A stretch of DNA of 64,000 nucleotides, from NCBI GenBank assembly GCA_037042185.1, contig JAXQJY010000020.1, positions 558,001 to 622,000 on the forward strand, given 5' to 3'. This DNA comes from Sordariomycetes sp. S80-01Y (Eukaryota; Ascomycota; Sordariomycetes). Every line of letters begins with the position of its first letter. The stretch's first letter is position 1. A model generated the notes under the pieces. The model did no database searches. It was not told the DNA's origin and saw only the letters and a list, made by a program, of their open reading frames with translations. Position numbers and translations under genes: made by a program. Below, piece by piece: positions 43,081-54,195 of this stretch.

Positions 43081-46000
43081 ATGACGCCCATGGCTGTTCC
43101 CAATCACTGGCCGCACGATGATCATCGGCAGCGAGCCATGCCTCAGTATCAACAACCTCCTCAAAGTCCTCACTACCCTCCTCCGAGGAGTCGACAGCCG
43201 CCGTATGTTCCACGGGGACCTCCCGCTTCCCTGGGCTACGGTCCCGATGCGTCGCCAATGACGCCCGCATCAGCCACCTCCGACGTTTTTCCTCCGCTGC
43301 CGCCCAGCAGCGAATACGACGCCCCTCTCTCGCAACGACGCCCTCCTCCCGTTGCGCTGCATCAACAACCTCCTCTTCCGAGATCCTCCTCTCGCTGGGA
43401 CTCGCTCTCAGGCAGCGCAACTCCAGTCGTCGGAAACAGCCCTACGTCACCGCGGTTCGGCCCCGGTGCACCGCCTCCTCGATCCCGACCTACCACGCCG
43501 GGAGCCTACGATGTTGCACCCTTTGCAGGATCCTACAGCGAGCCCCCTTCGAGGCCACTGACGAGCAAATCGTCGGTCCCGGACATGCGATCGACGGGCA
43601 TGGACCCATACGGGCCCGTGGACATGAACTTTTCCCGCCCGCGAAAGCAGAGCCTTCGACAGCCCGTCTCCGACACGCCTTCGCGTTCACGACCCCCCAT
43701 GCTTCCAACCCCCTCTGAAGACGGCCTCGACATGTTTCACAACCCGCTTCCGAGCCCATGGCGCCCGCGGAGACCCTCCGTCTCGTCCCAGGTCTCTTCC
43801 TCTACGTGGGCCCCCGGCATGTCCCCTACCAGCGGGGAGTTCCCTGACGGCCGAGCACGCATGCGAAATGCAGGTCCGCCCCCCGTATCCGCGACTCGCC
43901 CGCACTTCAGCTACAGCAACCGTGTCGACAGCTCTGGATCTGCTCCTCCGACAATGGGTGGGGCGCCACCCTGGGCCAGCGGGGACGAGCTTCGTTCGAG
44001 TTTCAGATCCCAGCTCACTGCTTCATCTGCCCCTGGAACTGCCAACACTGAGCGTAGCAGCGTCCTGACCAAGGACAGCTCTGCCACGTCCTTTGACGCG
44101 AATCACGATGGGGAGCTGGACCATGACGAGCCCAGCATCGACGATGTTATGGGCATGTACGAGCAGGGCTTCGACGACGACTCGCACAACGAATTTCTGG
44201 ATCAGCAGGGCTACCAGTCAGATCGTTACAGCAGCGAGAGGGATTCGAGGCCGCCTTACGAAGATTCACGCAGCTCGGGGATATTGAGCGGCATCTCGGA
44301 CAGGTCTCCGCTGCCGGTTCAGATCGAAGAGGACATCTATGAACACCTACCACCGCCACCCGTTCAGATCCACGAAGAGAAGAGCGAACCTCAGCCCCCC
44401 CAGCCGGTTCAGATCCAAGAAGAGGACGACGACCACCTGCCGCCTCCCTCCAGGTCGAAACTGGACGCCGAGATTCGACAGTCCAAGATGATCTTTACCA
44501 GCCCCGCCTTCATGGCGTCGGTCTCGCATCTAGCCATGGAAGACAAGGAGGAGAAGCGTGATTCGGGCAAGTCTCTGGAGTCGGATCCATCCGACACATC
44601 GCAGCCCACCATCACCCGAACCGCTCCCGATGACTTCAGCCACTCTTCCGAGCCATCAAACGTCGGCGATGTACGCGACACGCCCTCCCCCATCTCACCC
44701 ATCCTTAGTAGCCCGACCGCTGTTGCGTCGCCAACGGAGAGCAGCTATCCCGAGCCGCGACCTCCGATTGGACCCGTCGAGGCTGAGGAGCCGGGCTGCC
44801 GAGACCGATATGGATTCAAAAAGGAGACTCAACACGTCTCTCGGAAACAATACGACAAGTGGAACTCAGGGTACTCGGAGTATCTCGCCCGTCGGAAGAA
44901 GAAGTGGCAGGGCTTCCTCAAGGAGAACTCGCTCATGACGGACGAGCCGAACCGCTTCCCGGCGCCAGGACCCAAGACCAGGAAATTTGTCCGCAAAGGC
45001 ATTCCTCCTGAGTGGCGCGGTGCAGCCTGGTTCTACTACGCCGGCGGCCCGGCGATCCTCGCCAAGCACTCCGGTCTGTATGCTAAGATGCTGCACCAGA
45101 AGGCCAAGCGCATCGACGTCGAGGCCATCGAGCGTGATCTACACCGCACGTTCCCCGACAATGTCAAGTTCAAGCCGCCAGGCATGGACTCGGTCAACCA
45201 GGGCATCCACAAGACCATCAACGCCGACGACACTGTTCAGGCCAAGCCTGAAGAACCGCCCATCATCTCCTCACTGCGACGCGTCCTCTTCGCATTTTCC
45301 ATCTACAACCCGAACATTGGCTACTGCCAGTCCCTCAACTTCATTGCCGGGCTCTTGCTGCTCTTTGTTGACACCGAAGAGCAGTGCTTCTGGCTTCTTA
45401 ATGTCATTACGCACATTTACCTCCCAGGCACCCACGAGATGTCGCTAGAAGGCTCCAAGGTCGACTTGTCAGTCCTCATGACTGAGATCCGCGATCAGAT
45501 GCCCGCTGTCTGGGACAGAATCGGTGGCGAACTTGAAGGGCAGCCGTCTTCCCGCCCAGCGACGTCGCGGTCGATCCGCCGACCCCGACTGCGCCGCACT
45601 CGCGAACAAGGCTCCCTCCCGACCGAGCGCCTGCCTCCCATCACGCTTTGCATGACAGCCTGGTTCATGTCCTGCTTCATCGGCACGCTGCCCATCGAGA
45701 CGACGCTACGCGTGTGGGACGTCTTCTTCTACGAAGGCTCCAAGACGCTGTTCCGCATCGCCCTCGCCATCTTCAAGTCGGGCGAGTCCGAGATTCTTAG
45801 CGTGTCCGACCCGATGGAAATGTTTGGCGTCGTGCAAGCCATGCCTCGCAGGATGCTCGACGCCAACTCCCTCATGGAAGCTTGCTTCAAACGCCGCAAC
45901 GGCTTCGGGCATCTGTCCCAAGGCGCGATCGACGAACGGAGGCAGGAGAGGAGGGATAAATCTCGATCCGGCGAGGGGAGAGTGAAGAGCGCGCACACAA

Positions 46001-46089
46001 CGGACGGCGAGGACGGCGTCCGCAGAAAAGGGACGCTCTTCAGACGCAAGAAGCGGGACCCGTCTCGGCCGAGGGGAGCGGAGGCCTAG
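43081..46089 (+). CDS. TBC-domain Rab GTPase-activating protein
   Basis: A single exon of 1002 residues from the first ATG (MTPMAVPNHW). Residues 1-600 are Pro/Ser-rich and probably disordered, with three copies of a PVQIxEE motif (LPVQIEEDIYEHLPPPPVQI and PVQIQEEDDDHLPPP). The TBC domain spans about 635-930: it starts RKGIPPEWRGAAWF, and carries the arginine finger in IERDLHRTFP (Arg689) and the glutamine finger in IGYCQSLNF (Gln750), so it should be catalytically active. A basic insertion (SIRRPRLRRTREQGS) interrupts the second half, and a Lys/Arg-rich tail ends the protein. It should stimulate GTP hydrolysis by a Rab in vesicle traffic; which Rab is unknown. Confidence 0.92.
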   Translation: MTPMAVPNHWPHDDHRQRAMPQYQQPPQSPHYPPPRSRQPPYVPRGPPASLGYGPDASPMTPASATSDVFPPLPPSSEYDAPLSQRRPPPVALHQQPPLPRSSSRWDSLSGSATPVVGNSPTSPRFGPGAPPPRSRPTTPGAYDVAPFAGSYSEPPSRPLTSKSSVPDMRSTGMDPYGPVDMNFSRPRKQSLRQPVSDTPSRSRPPMLPTPSEDGLDMFHNPLPSPWRPRRPSVSSQVSSSTWAPGMSPTSGEFPDGRARMRNAGPPPVSATRPHFSYSNRVDSSGSAPPTMGGAPPWASGDELRSSFRSQLTASSAPGTANTERSSVLTKDSSATSFDANHDGELDHDEPSIDDVMGMYEQGFDDDSHNEFLDQQGYQSDRYSSERDSRPPYEDSRSSGILSGISDRSPLPVQIEEDIYEHLPPPPVQIHEEKSEPQPPQPVQIQEEDDDHLPPPSRSKLDAEIRQSKMIFTSPAFMASVSHLAMEDKEEKRDSGKSLESDPSDTSQPTITRTAPDDFSHSSEPSNVGDVRDTPSPISPILSSPTAVASPTESSYPEPRPPIGPVEAEEPGCRDRYGFKKETQHVSRKQYDKWNSGYSEYLARRKKKWQGFLKENSLMTDEPNRFPAPGPKTRKFVRKGIPPEWRGAAWFYYAGGPAILAKHSGLYAKMLHQKAKRIDVEAIERDLHRTFPDNVKFKPPGMDSVNQGIHKTINADDTVQAKPEEPPIISSLRRVLFAFSIYNPNIGYCQSLNFIAGLLLLFVDTEEQCFWLLNVITHIYLPGTHEMSLEGSKVDLSVLMTEIRDQMPAVWDRIGGELEGQPSSRPATSRSIRRPRLRRTREQGSLPTERLPPITLCMTAWFMSCFIGTLPIETTLRVWDVFFYEGSKTLFRIALAIFKSGESEILSVSDPMEMFGVVQAMPRRMLDANSLMEACFKRRNGFGHLSQGAIDERRQERRDKSRSGEGRVKSAHTTDGEDGVRRKGTLFRRKKRDPSRPRGAEA

Positions 46090-46624
46090 TGTGCCTGTTG
46101 AATTTTGAGTTTCTCACGGTTTCACGACGATGCATGGCGCGCATGCTTTTCTTTTGTTTCCAACACACTTGGTTGCTTTTACAACATGACCTGAAGGTCT
46201 AATGATGATACGGTTGCATAGCCGCTACGGAGTCAGGCGTTTCATGATTGATAGAAGGGGTGTCAAAACAGGGATAGAGGGACACTGGGAGTGCGTAAAA
46301 AAGCAAGAACAGGGAGACGAGACTTTAGGATACCTCTCACGGCTGCGAACGCCGAGCATGACATGACAGCACAGTACTTGGGAGAGGTGCAGAACAAGAA
46401 GCCGAAGAATAAAAATCAATTCATGAAAAATGCCATGTGCCTTGCCTGCCTTTGCGCCTGTATGCCTCGTCTCATGTCGTCTGTCAGTATCGACCCCGCT
46501 GACCTTGTGCAGCCATCAATCCGAAGCCGGTGCACCTACGCATCTCGGTCGGCAGCCTGGCAAACCCCGTCCCGAGCCAGATCCTCATCGTCCTTACAGT
46601 CCTCACACGCCCGGCCGCTCGGCC
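46090..46624. other. Convergent 3' region
   Basis: 3' UTRs of the convergent TBC and E2 genes. No further gene seen. Confidence 0.55.
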
Positions 46625-47179
46625 CTACGGCTGCCTCGGGAACTCGGGCTCCTTCATGGCGTACTTGTCCACGTACGTCTTCACGTTCCTCCGCCACTCC
46701 TCCCTGTTGCTGCGGTACTCCTCGGCGATGCGCTCCTCGAGGGGGTCGTCGGGCTGGGGCTCCTCGAGCAGGCTCCTGACGGCCTCGAGCACGGCGGCGA
46801 TCTTGGTGGAGGGCTTCCAGTTCTCGGCCTTGAGGGCGCCGAGGCAGATGTTGCCGAGCGAGTCGTTGGTGACGTTGGGGTGGTAGATGCGGGTGGCGAA
46901 GCGCAGCACGGGCGGCTTGAAGGGGTAGTCGACGGGCAGGGACAGGATCAGGCCGAAGGTGCCCGGGTGGTAGGGCGACGAGGGGAGGGGCTGGTGCACG
47001 ACGTGCCAGGTGTGCAGGCTGGCGGAGTCGGGGAGGGTGATTATGAAGCCCGCGGGCGGGTTCTCGGTGAGCTCGGCGTACTCCTGGGAAAGGAAGGTTA
47101 GGATGTGTCTGCGTGGGGGGTCGCTAGCCCGGTAGGGGGGGGGAGATGTATGTACCTTTGCGATACGCTTGGTGGACAT
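46625..47179 (-). CDS. Ubiquitin-conjugating enzyme E2, UbcH7/UBE2L3-like
   Basis: Two exons: a very short 47156-47179 (MSTKRIAK, 24 nt) and 46625-47083. The 72-nt intron (GTACAT..TTCCCAG) contains a poly-C run. The product has 160 residues. The E2 fold is complete: an N-terminal helix (STKRIAKEYAELTENPPAG), YPFKPPVLRFATRIYHPN with the HPN motif at 76-78, and the active-site Cys88 in GNICLGALKAENWKPSTK. The ENWKP-TK stretch after the Cys and the PQPDDPLEERIAEEY tail resemble human UBE2L3 (UbcH7) more than UBC4/5. UBE2L3 works with HECT and RBR ligases; by analogy this E2 may as well. Cytosolic/nuclear. Reading through the intron would give a longer, wrong N-terminus. Confidence 0.9.
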   Translation of the reverse strand: MSTKRIAKVHTSPPPYRASDPPRRHILTFLSQEYAELTENPPAGFIITLPDSASLHTWHVVHQPLPSSPYHPGTFGLILSLPVDYPFKPPVLRFATRIYHPNVTNDSLGNICLGALKAENWKPSTKIAAVLEAVRSLLEEPQPDDPLEERIAEEYRSNREEWRRNVKTYVDKYAMKEPEFPRQP

Positions 47180-48054
47180 GTTGGGCGGTTGGATGGCGAG
47201 GGCCCGACGTGGGGTGGGCGGTGTTGCGCCTCGACCGGTCTGGGATCTATCTGGGTGGGTGGTAGATCTGATGTCCTCGAAAAACCGACGGACAGCTTGG
47301 CAAGACAGTGGGGGCAAGATGTTGCGGCAGCGGTGCAGAAAGCTGAGAAAAGTCCTTTGTTGACGTTGGTTCGCGACGGCTCTGGCTCTGGCTATGACGG
47401 AGGTGGGGTGCAGTTGGGCAGGCGGGGCAGGCGCGCTTGTCTTTTATAGGTCCCGGACCCGGGAATGATGGCACGGTGCCTGGGGCCCGGCTTAGGGCCT
47501 GGGCCTAACGCGATATGTAGGTAGGCCGATGTGGGATGTGGTGGGAAACAGCATTCGCGCATCATGATGTCGAGAGAGCTGGGCAGCGCCAACCTGGGGG
47601 TGCGCTGATGCGAGGGCTGCTTGATGCTGCGTGCTCCGGTTTGATGGGGTGCAGTGCTGGACTGACTGGTGCGTTGTTGCTCCGTACAGCTTTAATCCAT
47701 GATTGCAGGCTGTTCTAAGTAGTAACTACATGGTCGTATGGCAAGTGCGACCGTCGAGCAAACCGTCCATCGCTCCTTCGCTCACATGCGCACTTGCCGT
47801 CGTTGCGATGCACCCGCACCGCTGATCTCCGATCTCGCCCAGACCTATACTTAGTAAGATCGGGTACCTCAGCAGGAACTTACAGTGGCAGGTACCTGCT
47901 GTAGGCCCAGACCGGCGGGCTGGTGGGGCCCTCACCGCTCACCGAGAGAGATCCCGCGGGGCAGAATCCCCCACCGCCAAAAAGTTGAATTTCTCCCCGT
48001 CGCTTTCTGCCACCATAACCACCACCACCACCTTCGTTCAGCGCAACCGCAGCC
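47180..48054. other. Divergent promoter region
   Basis: Between the E2 and RRP1 genes. Short frames only; no repeat larger than simple CA/CCA tracts just before 48055. Confidence 0.5.
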
Positions 48055-48827
48055 ATGGCCTCACCGGAAGCGTCAATGCCCTTCATAAGGAATCTGGCAT
48101 CCAGTGGTTTGTTTTCCCCTCTGCGTCCCCCCTGCCAATCGCTGACATAGACGTCCCAGACCGCAAACTTCGCACCGCATCCGTCGACTCCCTCAAGCTC
48201 TTCCTCTCTACCCGCAACCCGCTCGGGCCCCTCGAGGCCCTCAAGCTATGGAAGGGTCTTTACTACGCCATGTGGATGGCCGACCGTCCCGCGCCGCAGC
48301 AGCGCCTCGCCAACGAGCTCGCCTCCCTCGCCGAGGACCTGCCCGACGCCGCCTGCCGCCCCGTCTGGTTCGCCGCCTTCTGGGACGTGCTGGGCCAGCA
48401 GTGGAGCAGCGTTGACAAGCTGCGCATGGACAAGTTCCTGCTCCTGGTGCGACGCGTCCTCGCCACGCAGCTGAGCTACGCGATGCGCGAGCCGGAGCTG
48501 GAGGCCGTGCTCAAGGAATGGCCGTTCGAGGAGGAGGGGGACCTGAGAAAGGTTCCCCTAGGGCTGCGGCTGCACGTGCTGGATATCTGGGTTGACGAGC
48601 TGGAGAGGGCGGGCGCCCTGGAGGAGGCGAACGCGCCGTTCCTGGCCAGGATAGGGGAGATGGTCAAGGCCCTGCGGTGGTCGCCCGTCAAGCAGGTCCG
48701 GGAGCGCGCGCGGGAAAGCTACGACGATGAGCGGCTGCCGTGGTCGGAGGGCAAGAAGGACGAGGGCGCGGGTGAGGGTGAGGAGATGGAGGAGGACGGC
48801 GACGAGTGGGGCGGCTTGGACGATTAG
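48055..48827 (+). CDS. RRP1: Ribosomal RNA-processing protein 1 (RRP1/Nop52 family)
   Basis: Two exons, 48055-48106 and 48151-48827, encode 242 residues. The 44-nt intron (GTTTGT..ACATAG, branch GCTGAC) joins IRNLASS to DVPDRKLR. Family hallmarks are visible: FIRNLASSDVPDRKLRTAS, LKLWKGLYYAMWMADRP, VWFAAFWDVLGQQW and DKLRMDKFLLLVRRVL. RRP1 is an essential nucleolar factor for 60S subunit assembly and 27S rRNA processing in yeast. The C-terminus is acidic and Glu-rich (GEGEEMEEDGDEWGG), and shorter than the basic tails of some orthologues. Not duplicated in this window. Confidence 0.88.
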
Positions 48828-50386
48828 ACGGTCATGGCTGGAGTCACGGCGTTTACAGGGTCGCTGGACCGGGCGTTGGATCTGCTCTTTTTATCAACAA
48901 TTTTACGGTTGACTTCTTGCAAAGCTTTCATGTTAAAGGGCACTCAAGACTGGAGGATATGTTGCCCCGCCTTGACCAACGATTTCTACTCTTCGTCGTG
49001 GGCGGACACCGCCCTCAACACGACCAGGACCGGATGCCCATGATCCAAGTTCTTATCCCTTGGAATGGAAATTACTTCCTCAACCACGCCGTGTACATTT
49101 TCACTGCAGCATCAACAGATCTATGTCCTGGAACGAGGGTGTTAGGGATTGTGCTCGACCTCTGAGAGGAAAAGGTCAGAGAGTGCGGGCGTAACATAAA
49201 TTGCCAGGATCTTGGGCTGATAATGGTGTCAAAGAGACGCCTCGTCATCTATATTGGTCTCTTCCGAGACTATGTGCCTCTATGGCGATGGATGGATGTG
49301 ACACTTGCTCACGTGTCATACTTGCGACTCTTTCGAGCCCCTCCAATGATGAGACATCTAGCAGAATCTCAAAGTTGTTACGTTCATGCTTAGATTTGTA
49401 AATATTTTGCCATCAATATATGATAGAAGCAATAACATGTTCCTAAAAACCCTCTGTCCTCTTCACTATCCTTCTTCTTGCCCCCTTTTTTCACGTCCCC
49501 CATACCCTTGCAGGGTAGGAACCGATCATAGGATGCTACCGCCTCTGGAGTGCCTTCGAATTTGGTTAATACGAGTGTTTCAAGCCAGGTACTGTGGGCT
49601 ATTTTGGGTCTTCAACCGCTACCGAACACAGAAACGTTTCATATCCTCCCCTGGCTAGTGGGCGACGATTGGACAACACTCCCGCGGCATACTTGACGCC
49701 TCAACGTTAGTTCCATGGCTAGACCACTTTTACGAAATACGCGGGGTAAGATTTGGTAAGATTTCCGCGGTATGTATGGGTATTCGAGATCTCCTGAACG
49801 GTACTACAGCATGAGAGTCTTTCCTAGTTATTGCCAGGGGTAGTATCGGTGAGAGCTAACTTTTACGCTGTCGTCCAAGTCTTCTCGTATCTGTGAGATA
49901 CATTGACGTTGGACAGCGAGCCTGCCATATACATGACAGTCTTCTTGTTCCTCGAAGGTCCCCAAACCCAGCTTCAGACCGCGTCTTCGGGGTATCTACT
50001 GCGGCACCCCCTGTCGCCCGCCCCCGCATTGCTACGCGACTTTCCCGCAATGATTTCCGGCTGGGGTCGTCAGCTGTTCAAGGCTAAATCCTGTCCCCGC
50101 CATAGCATCCACCAACAGGCGCTTTTCCGCAGAGATGTAACCCTCCTAGTTGAAGCACTCCAACAGGACTTTGAGAATTCCCACGAGGCTAGACACTGGT
50201 AATGCCGACTGCCGTTAGACTTAGTCCATCACCTCTTCCGGGTATTATCATCTCGATATTGGCTAAATAGGTGACACCATATAAATACCTAACTGCCGAA
50301 GGAAGACGGTAGTGACAAAGGAGTAACAATCTTTTCCTACGCTGCACACACCACCTCAATGCTGCTCTCTCCTCCCATTGTTAATC
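48828..50386. other. Intergenic region, 1.5 kb, lower GC
   Basis: No supported gene. Short frames (for example 49903-50202) look unconstrained. The composition is more AT-rich than to the left. The last 110 bases carry the TATA box of the GH2 gene. Confidence 0.45.
50280..50287 (+). promoter_or_regulatory. TATA box of the secreted GH2 gene
   Basis: TATAAATA lies about 100 bases upstream of the start codon at 50387. It is a near-consensus box in an otherwise mixed sequence and suggests inducible expression. Confidence 0.6.
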
Positions 50387-53077
50387 ATGAAGATCTATAC
50401 TCTTGCAGCTGTCCTGGGAGCACTTCTGGGTAGCAATTCCAATCAGCCACAGGTAGCCCACGCAGCTCCGCCGCCCTCGAGTTCAGAGGCCGTCAGGGAG
50501 CGTGTAAGCATCAATGACGGATGGAAGTTCAAGCGCTACGCCGTCAACCCTGATGGAATTATATACGACCAACGTCCCGATTTGCAGAATCTAACAGGTG
50601 TCACCGCACTCCGACCGTGGATCTTGCCCACGGGCAATGACTACATCGTCGACCCGGAGAACCGTCATCCCGTACCGGACAGCCCTCCTCCGGACGATGA
50701 TGTTCCCTTCATTCAGAAGACTTTTGACGATGATTCCTGGGAAACAGTGAAGCTGCCTCACGATTGGGGGGTAAAGGGCCCATTCTACACCGAGGACAGT
50801 CCGCCAGTGGGAGGTGGCATGGGTCGACTTCCAGTGCACGGCGTAGGTTGGTACCGCAAAACAATACAAATGAGCCGAGAAGATGCATGGAAGACGACCT
50901 ACCTTGACGTCGACGGGGCCATGTCTTACGCTATGGTGTGGCTTAATGGGCACATCGTGGGTGGCTGGCCCTATGGTTATAACTCCTTCCGGCTCGACTT
51001 AACCCCCTTTCTTCACTCTGGGAAAGACAATCTGCTGGCAATCCGTCTGGACAATCCACTCGAATCTGCGCGTTGGTATCCCGGGGCTGGTCTATACCGC
51101 AACGTCTGGCTTACCAAGGTGGGCCGCGTCCACATCGGGTATCAAGGAACGCACGCTACAACTAGGGAGATCTCCAAAAGCGCGGCTACTGTGGACCTGA
51201 ATGTTACTCTGGTGAACAGTGGCGAGGATGAGCAGTTTCTCAAGGTCAAGACTGAAGTCTTCCAGAAGTCGCGTAGCGGTGGGCATGGTAAGAAGGCAGG
51301 CAAGGTGGCCGTGAAATCCGCAACCATCCCGCCAACGGAGACCGTGACCGTCGGTATGTCTCTTCAAATACCCGAACCTCGCCTCTGGGGCCCGCCGCCC
51401 ACTCAAGAACCAAACCTCTATGTTGCAGTCACAGAGCTTGTCGTAGACGGGGAAGTGGTCGATTCTTATGAGACCGAATTCGGGGTTCGTACGCTCGATT
51501 TTGACCCTGACCAAGGCTTCTTCATCAATGGGGAGCGAGTCGAGTTCAAGGGCGTCAATGAGCATCATGACCTCGGAGCCTTGGGCGCGGCTTTCAACAC
51601 CCGGGCTGCCGAGAGGAAGTTGGAGGTCTTGCGCGAGCTTGGTGTCAACAGTATCAGAATGTCACACAACCCACCCGCTACGGAGTTCCTCCAGCTCACG
51701 GACAGAATGGGCTTCCTCGTAATCGACGAGATATTCGACTCCTGGCAGCGGAACAAGACGTCCGGCGACTTCCACCTTATTTTTGATGACTGGCATGAGC
51801 CGGATGCGCGAAACTTTGTTCGACGAGACAGAAACCATGCATCCATCATCGCCTGGAGCTTCGGCAATGAGGTTGGCGAACAATATACGGATGAAGAGGG
51901 CGCAGCTCTGGCGAAGTATCTTTCCGACATCATTGCCTCTGAGGATCCCACACGGCCCACGACGGCCTCTATGAACTACGCAAAGCCGGATATGCCGTTT
52001 GGTGGCTCGATGGATCTACTATCGATCAACTATCAAGGCTCTGGGATCCGGGATACTCCCAACTATTCGAACCAGGAGGGCATTCGTACACAACCACTTT
52101 ACCCTGAGTTCCACGAAGCCTTTCCGGATAAGGTCATTATCGGCAGCGAGACAGCCTCGACCATCAGCACGCGCGGTACCTTTATCTTCCCCGTAGATGC
52201 CGGCAACAGTGGCGCGCCTGTCAACGAGACTTCCGGCGGCAACTCTACCACGGGGTACGTCAGCGCTTACGAGCTCTACACCGCGAACTTTGGGTCGCCC
52301 CCCGACAAGGTCTGGGTGAACCAGGACAAGAACCCGTACGTTGCTGGGGAGTTCGTCTGGACTGGTTTTGACTATATTGGCGAGCCAACCCCCTACTACA
52401 GCTCACGCAGCTCTTACTGCGGTATTGTAGACCTCGCTGGCTTCAAGAAGGACCGATACTATCTTTATCAATCCCGTTGGAGGCCTGAAGTCCGGATGGC
52501 GCACATCTTGCCGCATTGGAACTGGCCCGATCGTGTCGGCGAAGTGACACCGGTCCATGTGTTCTCATCAGCAGATGAAGCCGAGCTCTTCGTGAACGGC
52601 GATTCGCAAGGCAGACAGGTCAAAGCGGAGTTTGGATACCGTTTTCGCTGGGACGATGTAGTCTATGAATCTGGGGAGCTGCATGTCAAGACTTGGAAGA
52701 ATGGGAAGACGTGGGCATCAGAGACGGTGAGGACTACCGGCGAGGCTGCTAAGCTCAAGCTCACGGCAGACCGCTCGAGGATTTACAACGACGGCGAAGA
52801 TCTGTCCTTTGTTACGGTCGAAGTCCTGGATAAAGATGGGCGCGTGGTACCAACGGCAGCCAACAGCATCACTTTTGACATCAAAGGGCCTGGCGAGATC
52901 GTGGGTACGGATAACGGCGACCCCACTGATATGACGGCGTTCCCATCCCTGACACGGAAAGCTCTAAGTGGTTTGGCGCTGGCGATTGTGCGAGGGCGCG
53001 AGGGTGAAAATGGGATACTAGAGCTCACGGCAAAGGCGCAGGGCTTGACATCGGCTACAGTGAAGATTCGTCTATGA
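50387..53077 (+). CDS. Secreted GH2-family glycosidase (beta-galactosidase-like) with DUF4982
   Basis: A single exon of 896 residues. The start at 50387 gives a signal peptide (MKIYTLAAVLGALLGSN, probable cleavage near AHA-APP). The GH2 layout is complete: a sugar-binding jelly roll (LPHDWGVKGPF; VDGAMSYAMVWLNGHIVGGW), an Ig-like domain, and a TIM barrel with FKGVNEHHDLGALGAAFN and IRMSHNPP. The acid/base Glu495 is in SFGNEVGEQ and the nucleophile Glu588 in IIGSETAST. A DUF4982-like and a last Ig-like domain end the protein (AELFVNGDSQGRQVK; VTVEVLDKDGRVVPT). Extracellular hydrolysis of a beta-galactoside or related glycan is likely. The gene is lower in GC than the housekeeping genes to its left and stands alone, about 20 kb from the GH35 trio. 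Confidence 0.9.
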   Translation: MKIYTLAAVLGALLGSNSNQPQVAHAAPPPSSSEAVRERVSINDGWKFKRYAVNPDGIIYDQRPDLQNLTGVTALRPWILPTGNDYIVDPENRHPVPDSPPPDDDVPFIQKTFDDDSWETVKLPHDWGVKGPFYTEDSPPVGGGMGRLPVHGVGWYRKTIQMSREDAWKTTYLDVDGAMSYAMVWLNGHIVGGWPYGYNSFRLDLTPFLHSGKDNLLAIRLDNPLESARWYPGAGLYRNVWLTKVGRVHIGYQGTHATTREISKSAATVDLNVTLVNSGEDEQFLKVKTEVFQKSRSGGHGKKAGKVAVKSATIPPTETVTVGMSLQIPEPRLWGPPPTQEPNLYVAVTELVVDGEVVDSYETEFGVRTLDFDPDQGFFINGERVEFKGVNEHHDLGALGAAFNTRAAERKLEVLRELGVNSIRMSHNPPATEFLQLTDRMGFLVIDEIFDSWQRNKTSGDFHLIFDDWHEPDARNFVRRDRNHASIIAWSFGNEVGEQYTDEEGAALAKYLSDIIASEDPTRPTTASMNYAKPDMPFGGSMDLLSINYQGSGIRDTPNYSNQEGIRTQPLYPEFHEAFPDKVIIGSETASTISTRGTFIFPVDAGNSGAPVNETSGGNSTTGYVSAYELYTANFGSPPDKVWVNQDKNPYVAGEFVWTGFDYIGEPTPYYSSRSSYCGIVDLAGFKKDRYYLYQSRWRPEVRMAHILPHWNWPDRVGEVTPVHVFSSADEAELFVNGDSQGRQVKAEFGYRFRWDDVVYESGELHVKTWKNGKTWASETVRTTGEAAKLKLTADRSRIYNDGEDLSFVTVEVLDKDGRVVPTAANSITFDIKGPGEIVGTDNGDPTDMTAFPSLTRKALSGLALAIVRGREGENGILELTAKAQGLTSATVKIRL

Positions 53078-54195
53078 TGTTCTTTACGCATTAAGTTATA
53101 GGTACCTAGAGTCCCGAAGTGGGATGTTGACACCACAATAAGCCTTCTTATCTGGTATAGCTGTAATACGCCTAAGTGCTGAAGCGGCATAAGTGGGACG
53201 TAGGCGTTTGTGAGGCTCGGGTCTGTACCAACCACAGGATAGGGAGGCCGGGTTATCAGTTCGTTGTTCACAGTACATTGTGTCACATGTGCAAGACTGG
53301 GCAGTCGTCACAGCCGAGTGCTGAAGATGTGGTGGACGTTGTTGACTCGTGACCTGACGCCGTGCAGACTCTGATAGACAGCGGGTAGTAGCAGTAGTAG
53401 CAGCTTGAGCGACGCGATTGTGAAGGACAGACGTTTTGTCATGGGATTTCGAATATAAGCGTAAAGAAAACGCCCGTATTCATTACGTCTAGCACTCATG
53501 CCAGCACGTGTTGGCCTAGTACGGCGACGGTGAGATGCATCGGTGTGAATGGCTTAGGATGTTGTGGCCCGCCAATTACTCGACCAGTTGGCAAAATAGG
53601 GTTTGCAGCCTTGTAGAATACGTTTTACAGGGGCGGGGTGAGGGCGCCTATCATCTTTCACCAGTGGACGTCTGTTTCCGACAATCGGCATTATCATCAC
53701 GCCACAATACCGCAAAATCACCTGATATGCCACGCCGAGGCTAGCAGAAGTAGGGGTCGTCGCAACATCGGGCACGCTGCTGAGTTGACTTTTGGATCAA
53801 AAAGAAGCGACAGTAAATCGCAGTGGCCATCTCTGGCTGTTTTGCTTGGTCAGGGCAACGGATTCGGCACGTGGTGTGAATTAGCTCGTGCGCGATCTGG
53901 TGCTTCGGCCACTCTGGCAGTGCTTATTAAATATTGAGTTACTGTCTTCTTCCTAAAGAGTCGGTTCCGAAACAGCTTGCCATAGGTCTGCCTGAGCGGT
54001 TCTCAATCCGTCATTGTACTTCCACTCCCCAAATCAACACCCCGGTGTCTTGCCCGTAAGCAGAAATCTCGTCGCTGATTCGACCGCCTCTTCCCGTGAG
54101 CTTGTCGCCTAATCTACGTCGTTGTCGCTAACCTCACATCTCAACCAGACCCATGGTCAACACACCGTTTTGTCAATACTCGTAGTATCTGAGAA
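53078..54195. other. Intergenic region
   Basis: No supported gene; short frames on both strands only. Confidence 0.45.
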
